Source: Ophioderma brevispina
Taxonomy: Eukaryota > Echinodermata > Ophiuroidea > Amphilepidida > Ophiodermatidae
DNA length: 64,000 nt
Assembly (NCBI GenBank): GCA_023653785.1
Contig: JAMKCH010001673.1
Location: 1 to 64,000 of the forward strand
Direction: 5' to 3'
The notes beneath the pieces are model-generated. The model ran no database searches and was not told where the DNA came from. It was given only the letters and a program-made list of their open reading frames with translations. Both the position numbers and the translations under genes were made by a program. The stretch's first letter is position 1; every line of letters begins with the position of its first letter. Positions 1 through 10,678 of the stretch are shown one piece after another.

Positions 1-190
1 TACTTGAGATGCATCTATTTTGCGAAGATGGACACCCACACTTATCCAGAGATATTGCGTGGGACGCAATGCAACACACAACACGCACACACACCGGCGC
101 AGGGCATAATTTCTATAGTCCCCCTTGGCCAACTAAAGTTGGCATGGACCAAAAATAGCAGCTATATGCCGGCATCGCTAGAGTAATTTT
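1..190. repeat. Host-unit terminal segment with GCCAACT/AGTTGGC hairpin
   Basis: This segment opens the first copy of the large composite repeat. It reads through a conserved block (GAGATGCATC, GCGAAGATGGACACCCACAC, GATATTGCGTGGGACGCA), a short CA/CG-rich tract, and a hairpin in which GCCAACT is followed by AGTTGGC after two bases, flanked by C-run and purine-rich sequence. Relatives lie at 7712-7740, 46725-46765, 47226-47400 and 55640-55770. In the 47.2 kb copy the hairpin leads straight into GGTAAATTTCC; here a TCTAGA-rich tract and a TIR element intervene. No coding potential is seen. Confidence 0.75.
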
Positions 191-440
191 TTTCTACTCT
201 AGACTCTAGTCTATAAGATCAATCTAGAAAATAGCATCTATCGCCAGGCAAAATTGTCCCTTGTCAAAAGATCAATCTAGAAATAATTATCTAGCCGTTA
301 ACTATATATACTTTTTTGCTATACGCCGCTATTTTGTCTAGAACATCATCTAGAAAATCGCATTTTGTCTAGTCTAGAAGACGAATTTAGAAATAGCAGC
401 TATAAGCGTCAGCGCTGATCGAATTGTTTTAAATATCAAT
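160..440. repeat. TCTAGA-rich satellite-like tract, copy 1
   Basis: Imperfect repeats of a roughly 60-70 bp unit contain TCTAGA, AGATCAATCTAGAAA, AATAGCAGCTATA and GTCAGCGCT. The same tract recurs at 7740-8050, 20690-21320, 40977-41670 and 42760-43060. Its left edge follows AAAAAT and the downstream module ends in AAAAAT near 2412, the sequence found once at the uninterrupted site at 47393-47400. It is noncoding. Confidence 0.7.
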
Positions 441-712
441 CTAGAATGACATATAGGGCAGCTTTTTGGGCGTGTAGTCGACGCGCTGGCTCTATTCGAA
501 ATCTGTGGGTTTTGACTTTTCAAATGCTGTGTGCAGGAAACAATGTTCGTGCCGTTTATATCCTCTAAACTCAAAATGTGTGATCTATATAGCATAGGAG
601 TAAATTTCGGGGTGGGGTGGGAGTGGGGTATATATCCTCCCCAATATTTTGATGAGGGGGAATGGGCCACCCCCATGCTGATGCCCATTCGTATTTTAAT
701 TGACGCATAATA
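440..712. repeat. Module leader with G-rich tract
   Basis: A conserved leader (GGGCAGCTTTTTGGGCGTG, then GACGCGCTGGCTCT) lies between the TCTAGA tract and the TIR element in all four copies. Around 605-660 it contains several GGGG/GTGGGG runs on the plus strand that could form a G-quadruplex. Apparent reading frames on the minus strand are not conserved among copies because of indels. Confidence 0.6.
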
Positions 713-2400
713 CCGGGTGTCCCAAAATAAATCAATCCTCCTCGCAGTCAGTGCTGATAATTTTCAAATTACTAGAATATTCAAATTTATAACAGATCTG
801 AATGACGAACTTGTTTTTTACGTGCCTGTTTCAATTTTTTGTCTGATACGGTTCACTAGTTTTGAAACAAAGGCTATTTTGTAACCCGCTGTCAAATTAT
901 CCATTCCAAGTTTGCCTGATCGTGAAACTGTCACCTAGATAAGTTGGAATTAATGTCTTTCACTACAAAATCTCCTGGTACTAATTCCTGTCTTTTTAAT
1001 AAATTACTAAATATTTGTCGTCATTGTTTTTATCCACGGTCTTTTATTGCCTGACCGTATTTCGCGCTGCTCATATTTAGAATAGTAACGTTAGCGACAT
1101 GGCCTAAATTTAATCTCCGTGGGTCTGACAATCTTGTTTTTTGTCTTTCTTTCCTGGTCTCTTCTTTATCTTTTTTGGTTCATTACCCAGTATAACCTTG
1201 TGAACTAAATCTTATTAAAAACCATTTCAAGACAACATGGTCTTTGACAAATATGGGAAATGGTCTCTGTTTCACAATGAACTAAGTTCTGACATTGTGT
1301 TTGGATGGATCTGAAGTTTGGTTCAGTGTTTATTCTTGGTGTTGGGTTTGTTTGTTTCTATCCAAATGGTCCAAGGTATTCATACTTCTATCCATCACTG
1401 GAATCTGTTGCCTAACACAATATTAATCAATTAAGATTGAGGTTGTTTAAGATAGTGTCGAAAAGCCCCTTGTCAATTAATGCTAAATATGCGAACAGAC
1501 CTTTTGTATATGGAAACCAGGGTTTTTACAGGTAGTTTGCTGTCATTGTGCTATATTAACTTTTTAGAGTTTGATTGCTTTTCTTTTTGGTATGTTTGTG
1601 GGGCATCTTTTTAATTTGCAGGGTGGAATGGTACAGTGGTGGTAGTGGTGGGTTGGTGGGTGAGGAGTGGTGAGTGAGTGAGTGATGAGCGAGCGGGCGG
1701 GCGAGCGGGCGGCGAGCGGGCGCGCGCGGGCGGCGTGCGAGTGATGATGCTTGTTGAGTGAGTGAGTGAGTGAGTGAGTGTAAGTGAGTGAGTGAGTGAT
1801 TTGTGAGAGTGAGCTGGGTGAAAGTGAAGCACTTGTTTAGTGCTGATGTGGCAATGATTTTTACAATCAAGTGGTGCATAGTTTTTTGATGTTATAATTT
1901 TATAATTACAATTTTATACATGTAAAATATATATTTTTTGTCTTCTCTCGTGCATAAGGACCCCAATGGAATTTAAGCTTTTGTTTATACAAAGGCTTTG
2001 TGTAGCCTTGTACTCAAGCTTAACATTCTCATATGATTAGAGGAAATAACTGCACGACGTAAAAGACTGTGGGGGAAACAAAAGTATAAATATTTTAGAA
2101 TTCATTTAAAAAAAAGATCGGGTACCAGGAGATTTTTGTAGTTAAAGACATTTCATTCAGCTTTTCAGTGAACCTGCTTCCGATCTAACACAACACAAAC
2201 TTGGATGGGATAATTTGACAGCGGGTTACATAAAAGTCTTTGTTTTGCAAAACGAGTGAACCGTATCAGACAAAAGTGTACAGGGTGTACGAAACAAGTT
2301 AGTCATTCAGAATATGTTCTACAATTTGAATAATTCTCAGTAATTATGAAATTATAGGCACCGCACTGCGAGTGGATTGCATTTCTTTTGGGACACTCTG
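713..2400. mobile_element. Long-TIR DNA element, copy A (non-autonomous)
   Basis: The ends are inverted repeats of about 300 bp: 713-1010 corresponds to the reverse complement of 2120-2400. The terminus reads CAGGGTGTCCCAAAATAA (this copy has CCGGGTGTCCC at the left). TA flanks both sides (711-712 and 2401-2402), which fits the TA duplication of Tc1/mariner-type transposition. The interior has no transposase frame; it carries a GAGT/GCGAGCGG microsatellite. Relative to copies C and D two internal segments are missing, and copy B lacks the same ones. Confidence 0.85.
1620..1832. repeat. GAGT / GCGAGCGG microsatellite
   Basis: A simple-sequence block inside the TIR element: GGTGG-type repeats, then a GC-rich core of GCGAGCGGGCGGGCG-type units, then (GAGT)n. 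The same locus in the other element copies (about 9285-9440, 22738-22965 and 44515-44850) differs in length and composition, so it is a hypervariable part of the element. Minus-strand frames here are low-complexity H/S/L/R peptides and are not genes. Confidence 0.9.
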
Positions 2401-2866
2401 TAGTTTAAAAATGGTAAATTTCCGCGCTTCATCATGTGGCATCAACCCCATCCCTCCATTGTCAAAAGGAAATTACCCCGCCCACTGATATTGAGGGTTT
2501 TGATAGATTTATCTACAGTGACAGGAGGGATATTTTAGATATGAATTTCTCTCAAATTTCACTGATCGGTTGTAGACCACACCTGAGAACGTTGTGGAGG
2601 TTTATTGGACAAGCACGAAAGAAACCGCAAACCTTGTTTTGAACTTGCGGCTATCGCAATCGTTCCCATAGAAAACCATGCTTTGACTTTCCTGTCGTGC
2701 AGACATAAACTACTACATCATCATCCTTAATTAACTAAGACGTTGTGTTCGGCTATTCCACTTCAGGTGTGATCTAATACATTGGTAAGCATTCCAATAT
2801 GTAAAAACTAGATTCAAGAAAAATTATTCACTTACAAGTTCAGGACAGGGTATTACTACAACAACC
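2401..2866. repeat. Host-unit segment left of LINE, copy 1
   Basis: Host-unit sequence resumes after the TIR element (GGTAAATTTCCGCGC, ACGCCACTGATATTAGGG-like, GGATCGGTTGTAGACCACC). Close relatives lie at 10186-10678, 23835-24310, 25421-25870, 46770-47115 and 47400-47850. It ends at ACTACAACAACC, where the LINE begins. No gene is seen. Confidence 0.75.
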
Positions 2867-5120
2867 TTTCATTTCATTTTCAACTTTATTTCAACCACGG
2901 GATGCCCAAATCAACAAAAAGTTGTTCTTCTTGGGTCCGTGGGTACATCATCAACATATGTACAAATACAATGTATCTTAAGCGAAAAGTAAAGAAATAC
3001 ATACAAACTGAAGCAAATCTAATGACAAAACTGAACAAAGACCAAAAAAACAAATTAAAACAGCAATTTTCAACAAGAGATCTTGATTTTCTTCTTGAAT
3101 ACATTCAAAGTGATAGACTGGTGAATATTCTCATCAAGGTTGTTTTCCAATATATTGCACCTCGATAGGAAAGACTACGTTTTTTGTAGTCCGTTTTTAG
3201 TTAGAGAATGACACATATATTTACTAGGCCGAAAATTATAGCTGTTATTAGAGTAGGAGAAAAGAACGAGTTAAGAGAGGGAGTGTGCTATACCCCTAAG
3301 ATTTGTATGTTAAAATGGAGCAGTTGTATTGCTGGCCTTGAGAGTGGTTTCCTCCAGTCGAGTGGTCTAAGAACCACTTCTGTGGTGTCCCATTTAGCAC
3401 CCAACAAATTTTCGAGAGCTTCTGTTTTTGGAATAATTCTGTAGGGGCGGTTGGCCAACAGTAATTACACAATTGCCCCCAAACAACAATACAGTATTTT
3501 TCAAGATGTGGGAAAATAATTGCATTATAAAACATTTGTTAAACCCATAAAAATGAATAAGAGAATTAAAACAACTTTTTTTAACATAAACATACCTTTC
3601 ACTTTTTTACGAACATGGTCGATTTTATATGACCAAGTTAAAGTACATCAAGAATAACACCAATTGCAAGTGTGTTGCATACGAATGCACTCGCTGAATA
3701 TTGACACCATTTAATGCTCACACTTAGTGTTATTGTCTTTGGTAGAAAATAGCTTTTGTTGCCTAGCACCTATTAACATAAACTCGGTTTTTTTGACATT
3801 TAGACTGAGTTTGTTACTCGAAGCCATTTGTTAATAACATCGAGATCATCATTAATATAGTTCACAATATTATTAGTTGAGTTGAAGGCATAAATAAATA
3901 ATGGTGGTCATCACAATACATACTTACTTTACAATGATAGAGACATAATTTGGTAGATCATTATATCTACCAAGAAAGGCAAGGGGCCATCAATAGAGCC
4001 TGTGGCATTCCGCAAACAATATCATCACATCAGAAAGTGTGCCAGTTTGTGTACGACCTGTAAGGTAACTATTAAAACCATGCAATACAATATTTACTAA
4101 CACCATACATGTTTAGTTTAATTTAGGAAAATACTATGATTTACGGTGTTTCACAATGCCGTCTTAAGATCAACATGCATAATCCAACCATATTACCCTT
4201 ATCAATTTCATCATACCAGTCTTCAGTTATTTAACTAGCGCTGAAGTAGTAAGTGGAAGGACGGAAACCGATGATTGATATAATTAGACCATTCTCTTTA
4301 AATGTTTATAAGCGGAGCAAAAACTGCCCTTTCAATATTTTAGAAATACAACAAGAATAGAATTGTCCTATAATTGATAGGATCACTAGGGTCCCCAGCG
4401 TTAAGACCGGATTATTTTAAGGCTTTTTCCAGCATGCTGGAACTTAGATGTAGTAAAGAATGATTTAATCAATTGAGTTATAATTGGAGTGATAATAGGT
4501 GCAGCCAATTAAGTAGCTTGGCTGTTATATTATCTAGTCCTGTATGCTTTCTTTTCAGTTCAGACATTTTAAGAAGTTGTTTGAAAACATACTCATAAGT
4601 TACGAACAAAATCAATTTGGTAGGCCCCCAGCATAACTAAGAATTACTAGCATCATATTACAGAAGTCCTGTATCACAACTGATTTTATCACTAGCTTAG
4701 CCGCAATTTTAAGCAAAATAATTATTTAGTTCATTAGCAATATCTTTAGATTCAGTAAGTGGACCAGTGAAGTGTATTTAACAGTTATTTTACATTTTTT
4801 TAACTTTTAGATGCAATGCCATGCCTTAAGTGCTCCCAAGTTTTCTTATATTATTTTTATTTTCCATCAAAACCTTGCTTGCGAAATTCTTTCTTTTAAG
4901 TTCGAATTAATTTATTTGTATTGTTCATTTCTATGTACGTATTATCCCAGCAGTTAGATTATTCGGATTATAAAGTGGCATTGGTTTAATTATCTCTGTA
5001 GCGCATCATATCTCTAAACATAATCTGTGAGCCTGGTGAGATTTTGGTACGGATATCACTATTGGAAAGAGGGGGGGCATGCTGTCTATAACCTCCAAAG
5101 AGCATTCAAACACTCAGCCG
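2867..5120 (-). mobile_element. 5'-truncated non-LTR retrotransposon (LINE), copy A
   Basis: A minus-strand insertion is recognised by comparison with copies that lack it: ACAACCAATTCCAATACAACAG at 25880-25905 and 47858-47880 is uninterrupted, whereas here ACAACAACC and CCAATACAACAG lie 2.25 kb apart. The element's 3' end, at the left, has a TGAAA-type simple tail (AAAATGAAATGAAAGG on the minus strand). It encodes an RT domain and a C-terminal region. About four target bases are missing and no clear target duplication is seen. The 5' part, including any endonuclease, is absent. Most similar in layout to CR1/jockey-like LINEs; clade assignment is inference. Confidence 0.88.
2886..4560 (-). pseudogene. 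LINE reverse transcriptase, decayed (copy A)
   Basis: Read on the minus strand with several frameshifts, this shows the RT motifs in order: HTGLDNITAKLL near 4540-4500; an AGDPSDPINYRTI-like block near 4400-4350; WYDEIDKGNMVGL just before the FDTVNH-type motif near 4200-4140; a WFNSYLTGRTQ-like stretch near 4080-4048; INDLPNYVS near 3970-3940; and the catalytic box at 3918-3907, which reads YCDD instead of YADD. Then come INKWL and SLNVKKTEFM-like motifs, FPHLEYCIVVWGQ near 3530-3480, and a C terminus ending PRTQEEQLFVDLGIPWLK at 2886. Stops and frameshifts mean it is not functional. Confidence 0.85.
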
Positions 5121-7290
5121 CCAATACAACAGTGCAAAAAATGGATTTTGATGAAAATCTTGAAGAAAGCGCCGCGAAGTGGCGTTAAGAAGGGCATATA
5201 TGGAGTTGAATCAGAGCCATATCTGTATATGAATTAAAGGTGGAACACAAGAATTATATACATCAATCAAGTTCAGATTGACCCAAAGATGATTATAAAA
5301 CAGTTTCAACAAAATCGGCGGGACCATAATTCTGTGTGGCCTAACTGATGACCTTGTTGAACTGTCGTGGAGTACACTGTACTAAAAATAAAAAAACTTT
5401 TTATATTTTACCCCTGGATACTACTAAACTATTTATAAACGCCCCCCAAGACACATTTATAAAAATGACACCCGTCACAAATTTCTACATGAAATTCTGT
5501 ATTGGAAAACAGTGGTGTGTCAAAATTGTATATAAAAATTGGGCGAGACCAATACATTGGGCGTAAAAGCATCCAATATTAGATATGTTTGGATAGCGGT
5601 TATTTTCACTCCCTGGCCCTCGCCTGTTAAAGTTCAGTGGGTCCGCCCTCTGAGGAGCAATACACATTTTGTTGTCAGCAAAACTGAACCAAGGAGGATT
5701 AAGGACCTTGCAATAGCGCACAAACTGCCCTTGCCGCGCTTGAAGTGTGATAGAGTGATAGAGCCCTACCTATAATCACATTTGTCCCTTAATCTTATTG
5801 CTAATACGTGTCAGTACATAGCTACGCAAATATGCTACGCAACACAATATAGACTTAATTTAAAAATCTTTGACATGGCCCGTTAATTGTATTCCGTTGT
5901 TTTTCAAAACAAATTTATGAGCTCATTCCAAATATTTCTTCGTATAAAACACCACAATGATGCAGTTGGTTGTCTTTATAAAACAGAAATAATACATTCG
6001 TCAACATACAATACGGTAGCTTTTCCGGACATAAACGCTACAATTTAAGTGTGCTTTTGAACAAATCTATTTCTCTACGTACTTGGCAAGTAGACGACGG
6101 CACTTCTGTTTACAACTTCAAGTAAACAATGCCGAAAACATGATTTAATAGCTGTTTTTTAGTCTTTGGGAAAAGAAAAGTCAAGTGGGGGAACAATTAG
6201 ACTATTTAGCTGTACATTACAGCAGTAGATACCTATGTCATGCCCCGGGTCATGGCATGACATGTAGGTTAATTTCGTCCCATTTCCATGACTGACCCTG
6301 ATTTTTAAATTACACGTTTACTATCGCCATGCCCGGCATGGCCATGCATGTCAATGGTCATGGATAGATCTCGCCATCGAACTCCAATACTCCATCAATT
6401 CCACTCAAAACTATGAACATTTCCACTCTTTATATTTCTATACATATGGCCTTTACATGGAAGCTGAAGTCATGCTTTACTTGACCGCACTTCAGTGCAG
6501 TGGTTAGCCCAAGCTACCCAGACTAGGCTAGCCTATAGCCTAAACAGATAAACTCATTGAACTGGAGTTTGGACCCACATCGGAAAAATATAGGAGTTGT
6601 GTAAATTGTAATTTTTGATCTTATCTCAGAGGTTATGCAATTTTGTTTAGAAGAGCAGGGAGTTATGAAAAATTGTTAATTCCAATACTGACGACTGTAT
6701 CGGCATATGAAACAATGAATCTGTAGTTGAAGGGGTATGGGGCCATGGGGAGATTTTCTGAAGATACAAATTTCTCTAAATTGTCACTTTATTGGTTGTA
6801 GAACATTTACCGAGAACATTTCAAAGGGTTATTGATAACAAGTTATTATTGTTAGTACATGAAGACAATGTTTTTGTCTTAGTCACCAGTCCTCGAGTCT
6901 GATAATGATATACTACATAGATGAGCATTCTAAATAAACAAAAACAAAACAAAACAAAAAAAATGGTTTTAAAAAAATGGGGGTGCACTTTTCTGGAAAT
7001 GTCCTCGTCTCTTTGTAAAATACTAATAGTCCTTAAGCCATCAAGAAATTTTAGCCAAATTGGTATCCTGAAAGGGGACAAAACGATACATATTATTCAG
7101 CCTCAGTATATTATCCTATGTTCACAAAAATAAAGGAAATCTACCAAAGAGACGTTGGCAACGTAAAAAGCCACCAAGTTTTAAACGAGAGCATCAATGA
7201 TGCATGCATACCCTCGCTTATGATGTAGTAGGTATCAAACCACTTCAGCAGAAAGTGAAACAAAATATGTTGGAAAATCCAGCTCCCTAA
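5121..7290. repeat. Host-unit downstream half, copy 1
   Basis: Noncoding repeat sequence, nearly identical over 5465-7190 to 31949-33685 and more distantly to 13370-14290 plus 16086-17190. Landmarks are the CTGCCCTCGCC block, CGCGCTTGAAGTGTGATAG, a hairpin of ATGTCATGCC/GGCATGACAT near 6236-6262, and the perfect palindrome GCCATGCCCGGCATGGC at 6326-6342. A short plus-strand frame near 5140-5330 (GFKNGIYG, VEHRIYIHQS-like) is kept open better in other copies but has no family I recognise. Confidence 0.75.
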
Positions 7291-7339
7291 TCATATCTGG
7301 CATTAAATCTTTTTGACTTTTTTCCAAGTACGGTGGAAT

Positions 7340-7710
7340 TTGTTACGCAAAACCCCCTCCACCAACATCCCATCTCCCCTTCCCAACACCCATCTTCCTC
7401 TTCCCAAAACCTAACTTCCTCCTTCCAAACAGCACATCTTCTCAACACCCCTTTTTCACAACATCCCATCTTCCCGATGGCCCCATCTTAACAAAATCCA
7501 ATCTTCCCCTTCTCAATCCCCATCTACCCCCTTCCCAACACCCATCTACCCCCTTCCCAACACCCATCTTCCCCCTTCCAAACACCCATCTTCCTCTTCC
7601 CAACACCCATCTTACCCTTTTCCAACACCCCTCTTCCTCTTCCCAACACCCCTCTTCCCCTTTCCTAACACCCCTCTTCCCCTTTCCCAACACCCATCTT
7701 CCTCTAGTCC
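7340..7710. repeat. Pyrimidine minisatellite (CCCATCTTCC family), copy 1
   Basis: Tandem, slightly variable units combining CCCATCTTCC with CCTTCCCAACA give a period close to 21 bp. The complementary strand has regularly spaced GGG/GGGG runs. The next host-unit copy starts immediately after it, so the minisatellite marks the copy 1/copy 2 junction. Minus-strand frames rich in G, E, W and R are translations of the repeat. Confidence 0.92.
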
Positions 7711-7711
7711 C

Positions 7712-8314
7712 CCCCCCCCTTTTGCCACAAAGTTGGCAGTGGCCAAAAATGCAGCTATATAGCGTCAGCGCTAGAGTATTTTTTTTCTACTCTAACTCAT
7801 TCTAGAAATCAATCTAGAAATGCATCTATCGCCAGGCGAAAATTGTCTGGTCTAAAAATCAATCTAAAGATAATTATTATCTAGCCGGTAACTATATATA
7901 CTTTTTGCTATAACTCCGCTATTTGTCTAGTAACAAAAATCAAATCTAGAAATAGCCATTTTTGTCTCTCTATAGAGAACCAATTTAGAAAATCGCCCTA
8001 TAAAGCTTCAGCGCTGACGAACATGTTTTATCAATCTAGAAAATGACATATAGGGCAGCTTTTTGGGCGTGTACGGACGCGCTGGCTCTCATGCGCAAAT
8101 CTTGAGGTTTTGAACTTTCAAATGTCGGTGTTGGGCAGGAATACCAATGTTTCGTGCCGTTTATCTCCTCTAAAATCTAAAAATGTGTGATCTATATAGC
8201 ACGCGGATAAATTCGGGGTGGGGGTCAGGGAGGTGGGTATAATATATCACCCAATATTTTGATGAAGGGGGAATGGCCACCACCATGCTGATGCCCTCGT
8301 ATTTCACCATAATA
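7712..8314. repeat. Host-unit start, TCTAGA tract and leader, copy 2
   Basis: Begins with a C-run and a degraded hairpin (TTGCCACAAAGTTGGCAG), then AAAAATGCAGCTATATAGCGTCAGCGCT, the TCTAGA-rich tract to about 8050, and the G-rich leader to the TIR element. It aligns collinearly with 120-712 but with many single-base indels. The GCTATATAGCGTCAGCGC stretch at 7752-7769 is the empty site for the foldback element present in copy 4. Confidence 0.75.
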
Positions 8315-10183
8315 CAGGGTGTCCCAAAATAATGCAATCCTCCCTTGCAGTCAGTGCTATAATTTCCAAATTTCTGAGAATTATCAAATTTTATAACAGA
8401 CGCTGGATGACGGTAACTTGTTTCGTACGTCCTGTTCAATTTTTGTCCTGTATACGTTCATAGTTTTGAAACAAGGCTATTTTGTAACCTGCTGTCAAAT
8501 TACCATACCTTACCACCAAGCCATACCACCGCCCAGTCAAGTTGCCTATATTCGCTTGAACAGGTTCACTCACCTTGACAGTGAATAAATGTCCTTTCAA
8601 ACTACACAAATCTCTGGTACTAATCCTGTCTGCTTTTTAAAATAAATTACTAAATAGTTTGTCGTCAGTGTTTTATTATTCCACGGTTCTAGTTATTCCT
8701 GTTCTGTGTATTTTCCTCTGCTCATATTTAAATATAAACTTAGCGACATGGCCAATTTTTATCTCCAGTGGGTCGGAACAAATCTGGTTTCGCTATATCT
8801 CCTGTCTCTTTCTTTATCCTTATTTGGGTTCAATTAAGCCCAGTAAATAACCTTGTGAACTAAATAGCTCTACTATTAAAAACATTAAAGACACGTCTTT
8901 GACAAATCTGGGAGTCTCGTTCACATGACTAAGTTCTGACATTTGTGTTGTGAAATGCTGAAGTTTGGTTTCAGTGGTTTGTTATTTGATGTTGTTTGTT
9001 GTGGTCTTATCAATGGTCCAAGTCAGTTTCAATACTGCGTATCCTCACTGATCTGTTTGCCTACAATATTAAGCAGTTAATGATTTGAGGTTGGTTTAAG
9101 ATAGTGTCAAAAAGCACCTTGCAAATAAGGCTAAATTATGCGAACAAGAGCCTTTGTTTGTATATGGAAAACAGGGTTTTTACAGGTAGTTTGTGAGTGT
9201 TGCTGTATTACTTTTTAGTTTGAATTGCTTGTCTTTGTATGTTTGTGGGGCACATCTTTTTAATTTGCAGGGTGGAATGTACAGGTGGTTGAATGGGAGG
9301 GTGGTGAGTGCAGTGGTGGGTGATGTGGGTTGGTGCGGTGAGTGTCGTGAGTGGATATGAGTGAGTGCGTGAGTGCGCTGAGTGAGTGATTGAGCGGCGC
9401 GCGGCGCGGCGGGAAAGGAGGCGAGAATGGCTGGCCGGGCTGCGCTGAGCGGAGCTCCGAAAGCTCGGAGGTTCGTGTCTCTGGGCGGCGACTTGCCTTA
9501 TTTCTTTTGTTACATTTAGTTGAGTATAGGTTTAATTGATGAATTGTAAAATTTGATTTAATTTCTTGTGATTTGGTGACGACGTTATCCTGGGTGAAAG
9601 TTGAAAGCCCGGGTTGTAGTCTCTGATGTGCAATGATTTTTACAATCAAGTGGTGCATAGTTTTTGATGTATAATTATATTTATATTTAGACATTGTACA
9701 ATTAATATATATTTTTTGTCTTCTCTCTGTCATAAGGACCCCAATGGAATTAATCTTTTTGTTTATACAAAGGCGTTTTTGGGTTATCCTTACTCAATCT
9801 TATACTATTCTCAATATGGATTAGAGGAAAATACACTGCACAGAAGATAAATACTTGTGGATAAACAAAGTAATAAATTTTTAGAATTCATTTAAAAAAA
9901 AAAGATAGGGTACCAGCGAGAGTTTGAATGTAGTTAAAGACACTTTTATATTCAACTTGTTCAAGGTGAACCTGCTTCAACGATCTAACAAAAACTTGGA
10001 ATGGGATAATTATTACAGCGGGTTACATAAGTCTTTGTTTTCAAAATATGAACCGTTCAGACAAAATTGGACGGATGTACTAAAAAGTTAGTCAGTCAAA
10101 TATAATTATACATTTGAATATGTCTCATAAATTATGAATTATAGCACCAACTGCGAGGATTGCATTTATTTTTGGGACCTCTG
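8315..10183. mobile_element. Long-TIR DNA element, copy B
   Basis: Starts with CAGGGTGTCCCAAAATAA next to TA (8313-8314) and ends in the inverted form GGGACCTCTG next to TA (10184-10185). The arms are ~300 bp as in copy A. It shares the internal deletions of copy A. The interior GAGT/GCGAGCGG block is partly replaced by a different GC-rich stretch around 9410-9490. No transposase is encoded. Confidence 0.85.
9285..9440. repeat. GAGT-type microsatellite, shortened
   Basis: GGTGAGTG, GAGTGAGTG and GCGCGGCGCGGCGG units at the position of the microsatellite in the other element copies. The (GAGT)n downstream arm seen at 1755-1800 is missing, and unrelated sequence including TCTCTGGGCGGCGAC follows. 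Confidence 0.75.
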
Positions 10184-10185
10184 TA

Positions 10186-10678
10186 GTTTAAAAAAAGGTA
10201 AATTTAAAGTTTTCCGCGCATCTCTCACTTTTCATCACCCCCCATCCCCATCCATGTGCGCAAAGGAAATTACCGCGCCACTGATATTAGGGTTTTGTAG
10301 ATTTTAATCTTAAGTGACCGGAGGATATTTTTTAGGATATGAATTTCTCTCAATTTAACTGGATCGGTGTAGACCACCACTGAGAACGTTTGGGAGGTTT
10401 ATTGTACAAACAGGTGCAAAAAACAACCGCAAAAACTCTTGTTTTTGACATTGCCTGCATCGCAATACCGTTCCCACCCCATAGAGACCCTGCTTTGACT
10501 TTAGTCGTGCATGAGCAGAACTACTAAATCATCATCTTATTACCTAAGACGGTGTATTCCGGCTATTTCACTTCAGTGTGATCTAACAAATTGGTAAGCA
10601 TCCACATTGTAAAAACCGAAGAGTCAAGAAAAATTATTCAACGTACAAGTTACAAGGCGGCTATTTACTACAACAACC
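10186..10678. repeat. Host-unit segment left of LINE, copy 2
   Basis: Collinear with 2401-2866 (AGGTAAATTTAAAG, CCGCGCCACTGATATTAGGG, GGATCGGTGTAGACCACC, ACTACAACAACC) but with more indels. No gene is seen. Confidence 0.7.

Noticed and set aside
1556..1879. Minus-strand frame rich in His, Ser, Leu, Thr and Arg
   Set aside because: Translation of the GAGT/GCGAGCGG microsatellite; equivalent frames at 9260-9733, 22685-22969 and 44464-44853 differ completely.
1..7710. Helitron identity for the host unit
   Set aside because: There is a conserved hairpin near one end, but I see no CTRR terminus, no A-T insertion target and no Rep/helicase motif.
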